A DNA stretch of 35,720 bases from Bacteroidota bacterium (GTDB lineage: Bacteria > Bacteroidota > Bacteroidia > Sphingobacteriales > Sphingobacteriaceae), in contig JAJYRG010000021.1 in NCBI GenBank assembly GCA_021794195.1, positions 1-35,720 of the forward strand. Direction: 5' to 3'. This document shows positions 26,506 to 35,411 of this stretch, piece after piece (the stretch's first letter is position 1; every line of letters begins with the position of its first letter). The position numbers and the translations under genes were made by a program. The notes beneath the pieces were generated by a model. It saw nothing but the letters and a program-made list of their open reading frames with translations, searched no databases and was not told the origin of the DNA.

Positions 26506-27330
26506 ATGCGGAATTTATTTTTGTTTTCTCTTATCGGGGTTTTCTTGATTTTAACCACTTCATGCGGCGGGAAATATGCAGCAACTGAGAAGATTTATAA
26601 GAAAAAAGCAAGTGTTTTTGCTGCAGACTATAAGAATAATCCTGCAAAGGTCCAGTTAGATAAAATCAACATAGAGAATCGAGAATGGATAGGCTCTACC
26701 AATTTTGGCGTGCGTGTCCCTAATTATGTAGTTATCCACCATACCGCACAAGATTCTATTGAACAGACTATCCGTACCTTCCACAGCGAACGCGCACAGG
26801 TAAGTGCACATTACGTGATTGGCCGGGAGGGAGAAATTGTACAAATGGTCAACGATTTGTTCCGTTCTCATCATGCGGGACTTGGAAAATGGGGGACTAA
26901 TACAGATATGAATTCTTCATCTATAGGCATTGAACTCGATAATAACGGCACTTCAGATCCTTGGCCTGATGCACAGATCGAATCTTTACTTGAATTATTG
27001 GATTATTTAAAGAAAACCTATAAAATCCCCCAAGGTAATTTTATAGGCCATTTAGATTATGCACCTGCACGAAAGATCGATCCGGCAAACTTCCCTTGGG
27101 ATCGCTTAGCTGAAAAAGGGTTTGGATTTTGGTACGATAAAAATAGAGAACCTGCGCCTGAAAATTTTGATGAAAAGCTAGCTCTTCGAATTATTGGATA
27201 CGATGTTAGTAATATGGATGCAGCTATTAAAGCATTTAAAAAACATTTTATTCAAGAGGATGACGACACTTCTGAATTGGACGAAGAGGAAAAAGCTGTG
27301 CTTTATAATTTGATGCTGAAATACTTGTAA
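26506..27330 (+). CDS. Lipoprotein N-acetylmuramoyl-L-alanine amidase, AmpD/PGRP type
   Basis: Amidase_2 enzymes cut the bond between N-acetylmuramic acid and L-alanine in peptidoglycan, using zinc. The 274-residue product has a signal peptide ending in LTTSC (Cys20), so it is likely a membrane lipoprotein. The lipobox -3 residue is Thr instead of Leu. Zinc ligands are His78 in VIHHTA, His182 in GHLDYAP and Asp192 in KIDP; Glu143 in IGIELDN matches the catalytic Glu. The HYVIGREGEIVQMV and HHAGLGKWG motifs are typical. A C-terminal extension of about 60 residues (from 212) has a charged, Asp/Glu-rich end. The start at 26506 is chosen over 26461 because the latter lies in the gcvP terminator. 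It probably acts in cell-wall turnover. Confidence 0.92.
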   Translation: MRNLFLFSLIGVFLILTTSCGGKYAATEKIYKKKASVFAADYKNNPAKVQLDKINIENREWIGSTNFGVRVPNYVVIHHTAQDSIEQTIRTFHSERAQVSAHYVIGREGEIVQMVNDLFRSHHAGLGKWGTNTDMNSSSIGIELDNNGTSDPWPDAQIESLLELLDYLKKTYKIPQGNFIGHLDYAPARKIDPANFPWDRLAEKGFGFWYDKNREPAPENFDEKLALRIIGYDVSNMDAAIKAFKKHFIQEDDDTSELDEEEKAVLYNLMLKYL

Positions 27331-27359
27331 CCCACAAAGAGAGGGTGACTATTTTTTTT
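27330..27359 (+). terminator. Weak terminator between convergent genes
   Basis: ACCC (27330-27333) and GGGT (27343-27346), extendable by two outer pairs across a mismatch, precede a run of about eight T residues. It overlaps the amidase stop codon, and its T-run reaches the end of the opposing gene. The short stem makes this doubtful. Confidence 0.3.
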
Positions 27360-28671
27360 AAAGGCCTTTTACGTGCTTAGGTTCGTAGTTTTCTATACTT
27401 ACGATATATTTATTTTGGATTAGAAAATCGAATAAAGGCTTTGCTTCCTCGGATACGCCCATATTATGTATAGTAATAATTTTGTTTTCTTTGCGTCTGA
27501 GGTAAGGATAAGCATATAGCTTTATGTTCTTACTGAACATACCTGAGATATACGCCAGCAATTCATGCGTGTAAGCATCCTTATTGTATTTGTCTGAATT
27601 GAATATTGCTTTTAGATTCGAAACGTTTGTTACTATTCCTATATTTGGCGAATTGAATTGGTTCAGGAATTCGGCCAAGTGATTGTTCCTTCTAAAGTTG
27701 GATACCAATATATTGTTTCCTGTTGCGCATAATAATTCAGCCCGCTCTGCAAAATATTGTAAATCTTCATTGCTTACAGCTGGATTCTCATCCAACAGAT
27801 TTCCCATCAAAATTTCAATAATTACTACAGTGTTTTCCGGCGTAGCCCCTGTGTCTTGATAAAATTGTTCTACCGCTTGGTTTAACATATCGAAATGAGG
27901 AAGGGATTTTTGACGGTACTTTGTACGCAGAATGACAATATTCTTTCGGTAAAGATGATCTTTTACCTGTATTGCATTGGTGTCAGGTTTGAACAGTGCA
28001 GCTTTTGCATATCCTTTTGCATTTAAATAAAGATTAAGAAAGCGTTCATTTACATCTTTGAATAAGGGTCCGGAGACTTTTGCCATATCTATTTCTATAG
28101 AGCTCATAGATAGATTGTCCGTCAAAGAATCTATCATGGTTTGGACGTTGTCTGAGTAGAAAAAAGCGGCATATATTAGATTGACACCGAGTATTCCTAA
28201 CACTTTTTGCTGAAGCTGGCTGTCTGTATCCAATAACCGTACGTGTACGATAATATCATTAGTCGGAGCATTTATTTCTTTTTGAAACCGGATGCCCATC
28301 CATCCATGAGGATCGTTCGTTTTGGCAAAATTGATAGTCGCTACTGTGTTGGCAAAAGCAAAAAATGTTTTGTTCCCATATTTCTCCCCCTGTAATCGTT
28401 CAGCTAATAACTTATATTCATACTCAATCATTTTGCCTACTCTCGTTTCACTTACGTATCTACCGCTTTCCTCTTCTCCATATATAGAATCGCTAAAGGC
28501 CATGTCGTAAGCTGAGATGGTTTTTGCGACGGTGCCGGAAGCAGCTCCTGCACTAAAGAAGTTACGGGCGACTTCTTGTCCACCTCCTATTTCAGCAAAA
28601 GTGCCGTAAATATTAGAATCTAAATTTATTTGTAACGCTTTTCTTCGAGGTTCATATATTTCTCTTGCCAT
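27358..28671 (-). CDS. Conserved Bacteroidota cytoplasmic protein of unknown function
   Basis: The 437-residue product has no signal peptide or membrane segment. Its N-terminus (MAREIYEPRRKALQINLDS, then YGTFAEIGGGQEVARNFF) looks strongly conserved, and the glycine-rich AEIGGGQEVARNFFSAGAASGTVAKTISAYD (about 25-56) is the most striking block. From memory, relatives occur across Sphingobacteriales and are sometimes labelled nicotinate-nucleotide adenylyltransferase. The H-x-G-H nucleotidyltransferase motif is absent here, so I do not adopt that name. The C-terminal half is mixed alpha/beta. The frame extends to a TTG at 28686, but those codons lie in the promoter box, so the ATG at 28671 is the start. 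It runs in the same direction as the Nudix and mutase genes but has its own promoter. Confidence 0.8.
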   Translation of the reverse strand: MAREIYEPRRKALQINLDSNIYGTFAEIGGGQEVARNFFSAGAASGTVAKTISAYDMAFSDSIYGEEESGRYVSETRVGKMIEYEYKLLAERLQGEKYGNKTFFAFANTVATINFAKTNDPHGWMGIRFQKEINAPTNDIIVHVRLLDTDSQLQQKVLGILGVNLIYAAFFYSDNVQTMIDSLTDNLSMSSIEIDMAKVSGPLFKDVNERFLNLYLNAKGYAKAALFKPDTNAIQVKDHLYRKNIVILRTKYRQKSLPHFDMLNQAVEQFYQDTGATPENTVVIIEILMGNLLDENPAVSNEDLQYFAERAELLCATGNNILVSNFRRNNHLAEFLNQFNSPNIGIVTNVSNLKAIFNSDKYNKDAYTHELLAYISGMFSKNIKLYAYPYLRRKENKIITIHNMGVSEEAKPLFDFLIQNKYIVSIENYEPKHVKGL

Positions 28672-28675
28672 ATGG

Positions 28676-28683
28676 CAAAGATA
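28676..28683 (-). promoter_or_regulatory. -7 promoter box abutting the start codon (leaderless mRNA predicted)
   Basis: The minus strand reads TATCTTTG, an exact TAnnTTTG, with only four bases between its last G and the ATG at 28671. A TTTC (minus strand 28706-28703), one base off the TTTG -33 element, lies at the standard 19-base spacing. Since the box is centred near -7, transcription should begin at or within a base or two of the ATG. Confidence 0.6.
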
Positions 28684-28765
28684 CAAAAATCAAAATCGGA
28701 TCGAAAAGAAGAAAGCGTTGATAACCTCCTATGGCTGTTTTTTTTATGATAAAATAGAGTCGCCG

Positions 28766-29311
28766 TTACTTAATAATACCCAGCGAGAGAAAACTGTAGA
28801 ATAATGCGGAACTGTGTAATGATTGTTTGATTTTGTTTTCGAACAGTAATTGTTTGACATCATTTATCGAAAAGGTCAATACTTCTATATCTTCGGAGTC
28901 ATCCAAGTCTTGATCTTGTACTTTTTTTCCTCCCTTTAACAAAAAGGTGTGAGATACGTTTCCGCTTGTAGCCGGATTGGCATATAACGAACAAATTTCT
29001 TCAATACTTTCAAACACATAGCCAGTTTCTTCTAAGATTTCACGTCTTGCTGCCTCTTCAGGCTTTTCGCCGGGTTCGACGGTGCCGGCCGGAATTTCCA
29101 TCAAAATTTCCTCTGCCCCATGCCTGTATTGTCTGATAAGGATAATTTCATCTTCTTCGGTAAAAGCCACCATATTCACCCAGGTCGGATATTCAAGTAC
29201 ATAGTACTCTTCTTTTACATAACCGTTCGGTAATTTCAATTTGTCACACCGCAGGGTTGCCCAAGGTCTTTGAATGATATATTTTGAATCGAGTAAGGCC
29301 CAAGGTTTCAT
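28766..29311 (-). CDS. Nudix hydrolase, ADP-ribose pyrophosphatase-like
   Basis: Nudix enzymes hydrolyse nucleoside diphosphates linked to another group, using Mg2+. The 181-residue protein has a complete Nudix box at about residues 76-98 (GTVEPGEKPEEAARREILEETGY), preceded by IRQYRHGAEEILMEIPAG, which is typical of the ADP-ribose/NudF branch. The substrate is inferred from that similarity only. No signal peptide. Its ATG overlaps the stop of the upstream phosphohexose mutase by four bases (ATGA), so the two are translationally coupled and expressed together. A link between sugar-phosphate metabolism and clearing of ADP-ribose or nucleotide sugars is possible. Confidence 0.92.
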   Translation of the reverse strand: MKPWALLDSKYIIQRPWATLRCDKLKLPNGYVKEEYYVLEYPTWVNMVAFTEEDEIILIRQYRHGAEEILMEIPAGTVEPGEKPEEAARREILEETGYVFESIEEICSLYANPATSGNVSHTFLLKGGKKVQDQDLDDSEDIEVLTFSINDVKQLLFENKIKQSLHSSALFYSFLSLGIIK

Positions 29312-31053
29312 GACTCCGTATTTATGATGTCAGACATGATTTCATCTACTTTTTTATCCAATTCACTACGTACAGTATCGTATTCCTTTGTATCTGAAAT
29401 AGAACCTTTTACCGAACAGTAAAACTTTATTTTTGGTTCTGTTCCTGAAGGGCGGACCGAAATAATGTCTCCGTCATTGCTAATAAACTGGAGTACATTG
29501 GATTGAGGTAAGTTTATAACGGAAGTCGTGTTGTCAGCAAGATGATAAGCCGTACTGCTGTCGTAGTCTCTAATTTCTTTTAAGGTGACGCCTCCCAAAG
29601 TTTTTGGCGAATCGTTCCGCAATCTATCCATAATTGCTTTTATTTCATCCGCTCCTTTTTTTCCTTTTTTGGTTATAGAAACGAGTTTTTCATGGTACAC
29701 GCCATATGTTTTGTAAAGATCCAACAATACATCAAAAAGAGATTGCCCCTTGTTTTTGAAATAAGCGGTCATTTCTGCAATAAATGCGCAAGCATTGACT
29801 GCGTCTTTATCGCGTACTAGATCTCCGACCAGGTAGCCATAACTTTCTTCTCCTCCAGCCAAATATTTTCGGGCGTTTTCCAATTCTGTCATTAGCTCAC
29901 CTATGTATTTAAATCCGGTCAACGTATCAAAGCATTCCACACCATAGTTTTTTGCGATATCAGCAGCTAATTGGCTTGTCACAATCGTTTTGACGATATA
30001 ATCACTAGATTTTAACTCGCTGTTTTTGTTTTTTACAGATAAGACATAATAAACCAATAAAACAGCGATTTGGTTACCGTTTAATAGTTGATAGGCTCCG
30101 TTATGATTTTTAGCCGCTGCACCTACGCGATCAGTATCTGGATCTGTAGCTAAGATTAAGTCTGCCTTTATTTCTTCCCCTTTCTTTTTGGCAAGAGACA
30201 TGGCTTCCTCTTCTTCCGGATTGGGGTAAACGACGGTCGGAAAATCTCCAGAGGGTTCGGACTGTTCTTCTACTAAGTGTACATTTGTAAATCCCCAAGA
30301 TTTTAAGGTTTGAGGAATCACTGTTATACCGGTGCCATGAATAGCAGAATACACAATTTTTAAATCTTTCTGCTTGGCAATGATCTCTGGCGAGATACTG
30401 AGATCCTTATTCTTTTGGATATATATATCATCAAAATCTTTCCCAATAGAAATAATATTTTCGTTGTTTCGATCAAATTTAATTTCTGTGACCGACTGTA
30501 TGGCATTTACATTTTTTATCACTCCATTATCGTGTGGAGGTACCAATTGACCACCATTGCTCCAATAAGCTTTATATCCATTGTATTCTTTTGGGTTGTG
30601 CGAGGCGGTGAGCATTACGCCTGAATGACAACCATAATGCCGAATGGCAAATGACAACATAGGGGTGGGGCGTAATGCATCGAATAAATAAACTTTGATA
30701 GAATTGGCAGAAAAAATTGAAGCCACCAACTCTGCAAAGTTTTTCGAATTATTTCTACTATCATAGCATACGGCAACTTTGAGTTTCTCATTTGGAAGGG
30801 ACTGCTTAAGGTAATTGCTCAACCCTTGGGTAGCTTTTCCTACGGTGTATTTATTTATTCTATTTGAACCCACTCCCATAACTCCGCGCAGCCCTCCGGT
30901 TCCAAACTCTAAGTCTTTGTAAAAAGCATCCGTCAATTCATCAGATTGCTTCTCATCCAAGAGTTTTTTAATATGATTTCGAGTCTCAGCATCATATTCT
31001 GTGCTTAGCCATTGCTTTATTCTTTCCTGTGTGCCCAAATCTAAAGTGTCCAT
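29308..31053 (-). CDS. Phosphohexose mutase (phosphoglucomutase/phosphomannomutase family)
   Basis: The enzyme interconverts hexose 1-phosphate and 6-phosphate through a phosphoserine. The 581-residue product matches the long PgcA-like bacterial form. Ser151 in TASHNPKEYNGYK is the phosphorylated residue; DPDTDR (304-309) binds the metal; GGEESYGYLVGD is the sugar-binding loop; RPSGTEPKIKFY near the C-terminus binds phosphate. All four active-site loops are intact. Glucose 1-phosphate and glucose 6-phosphate are the likely pair, but mannose or deoxyribose phosphates cannot be excluded. A near -7 box TATCTTTA (minus strand 31108-31101) lies 47 bases before the start. It is the first gene of an operon with the Nudix hydrolase. 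Confidence 0.95.
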   Translation of the reverse strand: MDTLDLGTQERIKQWLSTEYDAETRNHIKKLLDEKQSDELTDAFYKDLEFGTGGLRGVMGVGSNRINKYTVGKATQGLSNYLKQSLPNEKLKVAVCYDSRNNSKNFAELVASIFSANSIKVYLFDALRPTPMLSFAIRHYGCHSGVMLTASHNPKEYNGYKAYWSNGGQLVPPHDNGVIKNVNAIQSVTEIKFDRNNENIISIGKDFDDIYIQKNKDLSISPEIIAKQKDLKIVYSAIHGTGITVIPQTLKSWGFTNVHLVEEQSEPSGDFPTVVYPNPEEEEAMSLAKKKGEEIKADLILATDPDTDRVGAAAKNHNGAYQLLNGNQIAVLLVYYVLSVKNKNSELKSSDYIVKTIVTSQLAADIAKNYGVECFDTLTGFKYIGELMTELENARKYLAGGEESYGYLVGDLVRDKDAVNACAFIAEMTAYFKNKGQSLFDVLLDLYKTYGVYHEKLVSITKKGKKGADEIKAIMDRLRNDSPKTLGGVTLKEIRDYDSSTAYHLADNTTSVINLPQSNVLQFISNDGDIISVRPSGTEPKIKFYCSVKGSISDTKEYDTVRSELDKKVDEIMSDIINTES

Positions 31054-31495
31054 TTATCGCTGATTGTTTTAATATCTTTTATTCTATTTTCTGACGAGCC
31101 TAAAGATACGCGATAAAGAAAGAAGTTTAAAATAATATCTCTTTTTTACCTGAGAAGCTATTGTAAAACCTTATCATCAGATTTTTGTAATGGGTTGCTT
31201 TTCAAAGCACTTTCCTTCAATTTGATCTGCAAAATTGAAAGAAAATAACACAGCTAAACGAGCTTTCAGGATAAACTATTTGTAAAAGAGTACCTGTTTT
31301 ACGAATACCCTTCACTATATACTCGATATATCACTCTTTTTTTCATTCCTATCCTGCTGTTTATAAGCGCTCTAACGCTTTTTTTCTCCAAAATAAAGTA
31401 AGGAGCCGAAATAATTAATAAAGCGTTTTAATATAAGTTATTATTGGTCTTGAATTCGTATCTTTGCACTCAATCTTTTTAAGACGCTGGAATAT
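31054..31495. other. 442-base divergent spacer with three dyad symmetries
   Basis: No coding gene is supported between the mutase and typA. The spacer holds three successive dyads: TGCTTT/AAAGCA (31196-31209, 2-nt loop), TTCAATTT/AAATTGAA (31216-31239, 8 bp perfect, 8-nt loop) and TATTTGTAAAA/TTTTACGAATA (31277-31307, 11 bp with one G-U). None is followed by a U-run on either strand. Promoter boxes for the two flanking genes lie at its ends. It may hold operators or an unrecognised small RNA. Confidence 0.4.
31459..31466 (+). promoter_or_regulatory. -7 promoter box of typA
   Basis: TATCTTTG is an exact TAnnTTTG match 29 bases before the typA start, predicting a leader of about 25 bases. It is the same octamer as at gcvP and at the leaderless gene. 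No TTTG is seen at the -33 spacing. Confidence 0.65.
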
Positions 31496-33298
31496 ATGCA
31501 GAGCATCAGAAATATCGCTATCATAGCACACGTTGACCATGGAAAGACAACTTTGGTTGACAAAATTTTACATTTCACTACTCAGTTCAAAGAAAGTGAT
31601 ACAGAGAGTGGTTTAATATTAGATAATATTGATTTAGAGCGGGAACGTGGAATTACCATTGTTTCGAAAAACGTCGCTGTAGAATATGACGGGGTGAAAA
31701 TCAATGTTATTGATACGCCTGGGCACGCAGACTTTGGAGGAGAAGTAGAACGCGTACTTAAGATGGCCGATGGGGTTATTTTGTTGGTAGATGCTTTGGA
31801 GGGTCCCATGCCGCAAACTCGTTTTGTTACTCAAAAAGCACTCGCTTTAGGACTTAAGCCTATAGTGGTAGTCAATAAAATAGATAAAGAAAACTGTAGG
31901 CCCGAGGAAGTATATGAGAGTGTTTTTGATTTGTTTTTTAGTTTGGATGCGACGGAAGATCAATTAGATTTTCCGGTACTTTATGGTTCATCCAAACTGG
32001 GGTGGATGTCTACCGATTGGCAAAAACCAAAAGAAGATTTTTCAGAATTGTTAGACGCTATAATTGCGAACATTCCGGAAGCACCACGAAAAGAAGGTAC
32101 TCTGCAAATGCAAATAACTTCTTTAGATTACTCTTCTTTTGTAGGAAGAATAGGTATCGGCAGAGTTGCCCGAGGAGTTATCAAACAAAATCAGCCGGTT
32201 TCTTTAGTTAAAGCTGACGGGAAAATAGTGAAAAGCAGGGTGAAAGAATTGCATATTTTTGAAGGGATAGGCCGCCGAAAAGTATCGGAAGTATTTGCGG
32301 GGGATATTTGTGCAGTTGTGGGGATAGAAGGCTTCGATATTGGAGACACTATTGCCGATTTTGATAATCCAGAACAATTGGATGTGATTCAGATCGATGA
32401 GCCAACGATGAACATGCTCTTTACTATCAATAATTCTCCGTTTTTTGGTAAAGAAGGCAAATTTGTTACTTCCCGACATGTTTTTGAGAGGTTAGAAAAA
32501 GAACTGGAAAAAAACCTTGCTTTAAGGGTAATGCCTACAGACTCTCCAGATGCTTGGCTGGTGTACGGACGGGGGATCCTCCACTTGTCCGTGCTTATAG
32601 AAACTATGAGACGGGAAGGGTACGAACTGCAAGTGGGGCAGCCAAGAGTGATTTTAAAAGAAATAGAGGGAAAGACTCATGAGCCTGTAGAAGAATTAGT
32701 AGTGGATGTTCCGGCAGAGATGTCAGGCAGTGTCATTGAATTGGTAACCCAAAGAAAAGGCGAGATGCTGGTCATGGAGAATAAAGGTTCTATGCAGCAT
32801 TTAGAATTCGAGATTCCCTCGCGCGGCATCATAGGCCTCCGGAATAATATTTTAACGGCTACTTCAGGAGAAGCTGTAATGGCACATAGGCTTAAAGGTT
32901 ACGAGCCCTGGAAAGGTGAAATTTCCGGGCGCCAGCAAGGCGTGCTAATTTCATTGGATACAGGAGTGGCTACCCCTTATTCTATTGATAAACTACAGGA
33001 TAGAGGAAGGTTTTTTGTTGATCCGGGTGAGCAGATTTATGAAGGACAGATTGTCGGTGAACATATCCGGGATAATGACTTAACTGTGAATATCATCAAA
33101 GGAAAACAGATGACAAATATACGGGCTGCGGGTTCGGACGATAGTGTGAAAATCGCTCCTGTCACCAAGTTCTCTTTAGAACAATGCATGGAATATATAC
33201 AGGCAGATGAATATATAGAAGTCACACCTCAAAATATTCGTCTCAGAAAGATTTATTTAACAGAAAATCAAAGAAAAATTCATGCTAAAAAAAGCTGA
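31496..33298 (+). CDS. typA: Ribosome-associated translational GTPase TypA/BipA
   Basis: TypA is an EF-G-like GTPase that binds 70S ribosomes and helps 50S assembly, mainly under stress or cold. The 600-residue length is standard. GTPase motifs are complete: P-loop AHVDHGKTT (10-18), RERGITI switch region, DTPGHADF, and NKID. The C-terminal BipA-specific region is recognisable by [23 protein letters not shown] and the motif [25 protein letters not shown] cytoplasmic protein. It has its own promoter box and a strong terminator, so it is monocistronic. Confidence 0.98.
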   Translation: MQSIRNIAIIAHVDHGKTTLVDKILHFTTQFKESDTESGLILDNIDLERERGITIVSKNVAVEYDGVKINVIDTPGHADFGGEVERVLKMADGVILLVDALEGPMPQTRFVTQKALALGLKPIVVVNKIDKENCRPEEVYESVFDLFFSLDATEDQLDFPVLYGSSKLGWMSTDWQKPKEDFSELLDAIIANIPEAPRKEGTLQMQITSLDYSSFVGRIGIGRVARGVIKQNQPVSLVKADGKIVKSRVKELHIFEGIGRRKVSEVFAGDICAVVGIEGFDIGDTIADFDNPEQLDVIQIDEPTMNMLFTINNSPFFGKEGKFVTSRHVFERLEKELEKNLALRVMPTDSPDAWLVYGRGILHLSVLIETMRREGYELQVGQPRVILKEIEGKTHEPVEELVVDVPAEMSGSVIELVTQRKGEMLVMENKGSMQHLEFEIPSRGIIGLRNNILTATSGEAVMAHRLKGYEPWKGEISGRQQGVLISLDTGVATPYSIDKLQDRGRFFVDPGEQIYEGQIVGEHIRDNDLTVNIIKGKQMTNIRAAGSDDSVKIAPVTKFSLEQCMEYIQADEYIEVTPQNIRLRKIYLTENQRKIHAKKS

Positions 33299-33324
33299 TT
33301 ATTTTAAAGAAATCTGCAACTTTG

Positions 33325-33364
33325 AAAAAAGGTCATTGAATTCTAACTCAATGACCTTTTTTTT
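33325..33364. terminator. Bidirectional intrinsic terminator between typA and the convergent barrel gene
   Basis: GGTCATTGA (33331-33339) and TCAATGACC (33348-33356) form a 9-bp perfect stem with an 8-nt loop. Six A residues precede and eight T residues follow, so the A-T pairs extend the stem and both strands have a U-run. It lies 26 bases after the typA stop and 88 bases after the stop of the minus-strand gene. Confidence 0.9.
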
Positions 33365-33452
33365 AAAAGAATATAAACTTGGTGTTTAGTCCAAAAGATT
33401 TACCATAACCTCATGAAAAGTGTTTTAAATGTAAGTTGTGGTTAGTTTGGAA

Positions 33453-34187
33453 TTAAAACCTGTATCCTATGGATAAAGCTGTTCGGATACCTGCAAAAGG
33501 ACCCTTTAAGTTGATGGAAACACCATTATTGTCCACTTCATAATCAACATTCATGACAGGTATATCTTCTATCCCGTCCAGTTCATTTCTTAATACTTGC
33601 TGCTCTGTAGGAGTGAGCTCCATTTTGCCCGTTGCTTTGCCGCTTGTAAATCCATACCCCGGTCCGATGATCCTCCAGTCCAAAAATATATCCTGTGCAA
33701 GCTGCCATTGTGAACCTACAGAAAATCCAGCTGTAAAACCATTTAATGCGCCCGAAACAGGGAGCGTTTCTACACTGCTTAAACCTTGGTTGTGGAGCTC
33801 TTCTATAGGAATATCTAAGCCGATGTTGTAATTAGAGTACTTTATATAAGGAGCGATATAGAAACCTTTGAAAGCTTCTTTTTGACTGAGATAGAAGCGG
33901 ACTTCGGGAGTAATGGAAAAAGCCCCCAGTTTTGCGTCATTTAAAATAGAAGAGTCATCGTCAATAAAACTCTCCATTACAGATTTAAAAGGAAAACTTA
34001 TTTTGGGGCGCCAGCTTAATGTTCCGTTCAGGGTAATGCTGGACGTAATAGGTTTTTCATATTCAAGAGCAATATTGCCGACAGTAAGAGGTAAGGCATT
34101 TATTTTTAATAAATTATCTTTTTCCTGCGCTTTTAGCCAACCCGTAGAAATAAGGGGTATTATCAATAAGATTAATAGTCTTTTCAT
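33453..34187 (-). CDS. Outer-membrane beta-barrel protein, DUF3575-like
   Basis: The 244-residue product has a signal peptide (1-21, GWLKAQ) and then alternating amphipathic strands typical of a small beta-barrel (NIALEYEKPI, SITLNGTLSWRPK, FYIAPYIKYSNYNIG, GFTAGFSVGSQWQ), ending GYRF with the C-terminal Phe used for outer-membrane insertion. Early strands (LLKINALPLTVGNIALEYEKPI) resemble the DUF3575 family. A polar stretch near 185-225 (LTPTEQQVLRNELDGIEDIP) could be a surface loop. The function is unknown. It ends facing the shared terminator with typA and starts opposite the dehydrogenase gene, across a 204-base spacer where I see no exact promoter box. Confidence 0.8.
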   Translation of the reverse strand: MKRLLILLIIPLISTGWLKAQEKDNLLKINALPLTVGNIALEYEKPITSSITLNGTLSWRPKISFPFKSVMESFIDDDSSILNDAKLGAFSITPEVRFYLSQKEAFKGFYIAPYIKYSNYNIGLDIPIEELHNQGLSSVETLPVSGALNGFTAGFSVGSQWQLAQDIFLDWRIIGPGYGFTSGKATGKMELTPTEQQVLRNELDGIEDIPVMNVDYEVDNNGVSINLKGPFAGIRTALSIGYRF

Positions 34188-34391
34188 AATTATTTTAATA
34201 CTTGGTTATTTTATAATGTAACGTTTTTTCGAAATATAAGTATTTATTCCTTAATACGCAGGTTTATTACATAGTTTTAAATATTATTCTTTTCTCTAAC
34301 TTGTAGATTCATAGATGAAAAAACAGATATTAAAAGATATATTTAATTTATGCAAAAATTGTATATTGATGTTTAAATAAAAACAAGATAT

Positions 34392-35348
34392 ATGATGAAA
34401 TTGGTTTATTTGGATGGATATACGTTAAACTCCGGAGATTTGGACTGGGCTTCCCTTGAAGAGTTGGGAGAGCTCAAGATATATGAACGAACAACGCCCT
34501 CTCAAGTTGTAGAACGAAGTAAGGATGCGGAAGTGGTGTTGACGAATAAAGTTCCTATTACGAGGGAGATAATGAATAAGCTGCCAAATTTAAAACACAT
34601 TGCTGTGACCGCCACAGGTTATAATATTATTGATTTGGAAGCAGCGCGTGAAAAGGGCGTTATTGTGACAAATGTAAAAGGCTATAGTTCGTATTCGGTG
34701 GCGCAGCACACCTTTGCTTTGTTATTTGCTTTGACGAATCGTGTTGAAACTCATGATCAGGCTGTGCAAAAAGGAAAGTGGCAAAAAAGCAAAGATTTTA
34801 CTTTTCGCGAAACAAGATTAGTGGAAATGTACGGTAAGACGCTTGGTTTAATCGGACTAGGGGACATCGGAGAAAAAGTAGCTGAAATAGGCCTCGCCCT
34901 TGGTATGGAGGTAAATGTATATAGAAAGAACCCAAAGAAAACGACGAATCTAAAAATACATCAGGTCTCATTAACAGATGTTTTTTCAAAAAGCGATGTG
35001 ATAAGTTTACATTGCCCACTGACATCTGAAACCGAGGGGATTGTAAATAAAGCGCATTTAAACATAATGAAGGAAACAGCTTATATAATAAATACGGGAC
35101 GGGGTGCTTTGGTTAACGAGAAAGATTTGGCGAGTGCATTGAAAAATAAAAAAATTGCAGGGGCAGGGTTAGATGTATTGAGTAGCGAGCCTCCCACAGC
35201 AGAAAACCCTCTTTTGAATATTGAAAACTGTGTTATTACACCTCATATTGCCTGGTCCTTGAAAGAGGCACGTGAAAGATTAATGGGATTGATTGTGGAT
35301 AATATTAATGCCTACAAAGAGGGAAAACCTATTAACGTGGTGAATTAA
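34392..35348 (+). CDS. D-isomer-specific 2-hydroxyacid dehydrogenase
   Basis: These NAD(P)-dependent enzymes reduce 2-keto acids to D-2-hydroxy acids. The 318-residue protein has the Rossmann motif GLGDIG (155-160) within LGLIGLGDIGEKVAEIG, and the catalytic set Arg237 (INTGRGALVNE), Glu266 (DVLSSEPP) and His285 (ITPHIAW). The N-terminal ATATGYNIIDLEAAREKGV block is common in glycerate dehydrogenase/hydroxypyruvate reductase members, so hydroxypyruvate or glyoxylate is the likely substrate, but this cannot be fixed by eye. Cytoplasmic. Two adjacent ATGs (34392 and 34395) are both possible starts. It stands alone, with a convergent gene downstream. Confidence 0.93.
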   Translation: MMKLVYLDGYTLNSGDLDWASLEELGELKIYERTTPSQVVERSKDAEVVLTNKVPITREIMNKLPNLKHIAVTATGYNIIDLEAAREKGVIVTNVKGYSSYSVAQHTFALLFALTNRVETHDQAVQKGKWQKSKDFTFRETRLVEMYGKTLGLIGLGDIGEKVAEIGLALGMEVNVYRKNPKKTTNLKIHQVSLTDVFSKSDVISLHCPLTSETEGIVNKAHLNIMKETAYIINTGRGALVNEKDLASALKNKKIAGAGLDVLSSEPPTAENPLLNIENCVITPHIAWSLKEARERLMGLIVDNINAYKEGKPINVVN

Positions 35349-35411
35349 TTCTCAGATGTTTTTAGCAATATTTTAAGCAGCACCTTAGATACTGCTCCAA
35401 ATGTTTAGATT

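Noticed and set aside
27358..28671. Nicotinate-nucleotide adenylyltransferase
   Set aside because: No H-x-G-H motif or Rossmann-type nucleotidyltransferase signature was found.
28672..28686. Longer N-terminus for the conserved unknown gene from a TTG
   Set aside because: The added codons coincide with the exact -7 promoter box, and the ATG gives a plausible conserved-looking N-terminus.
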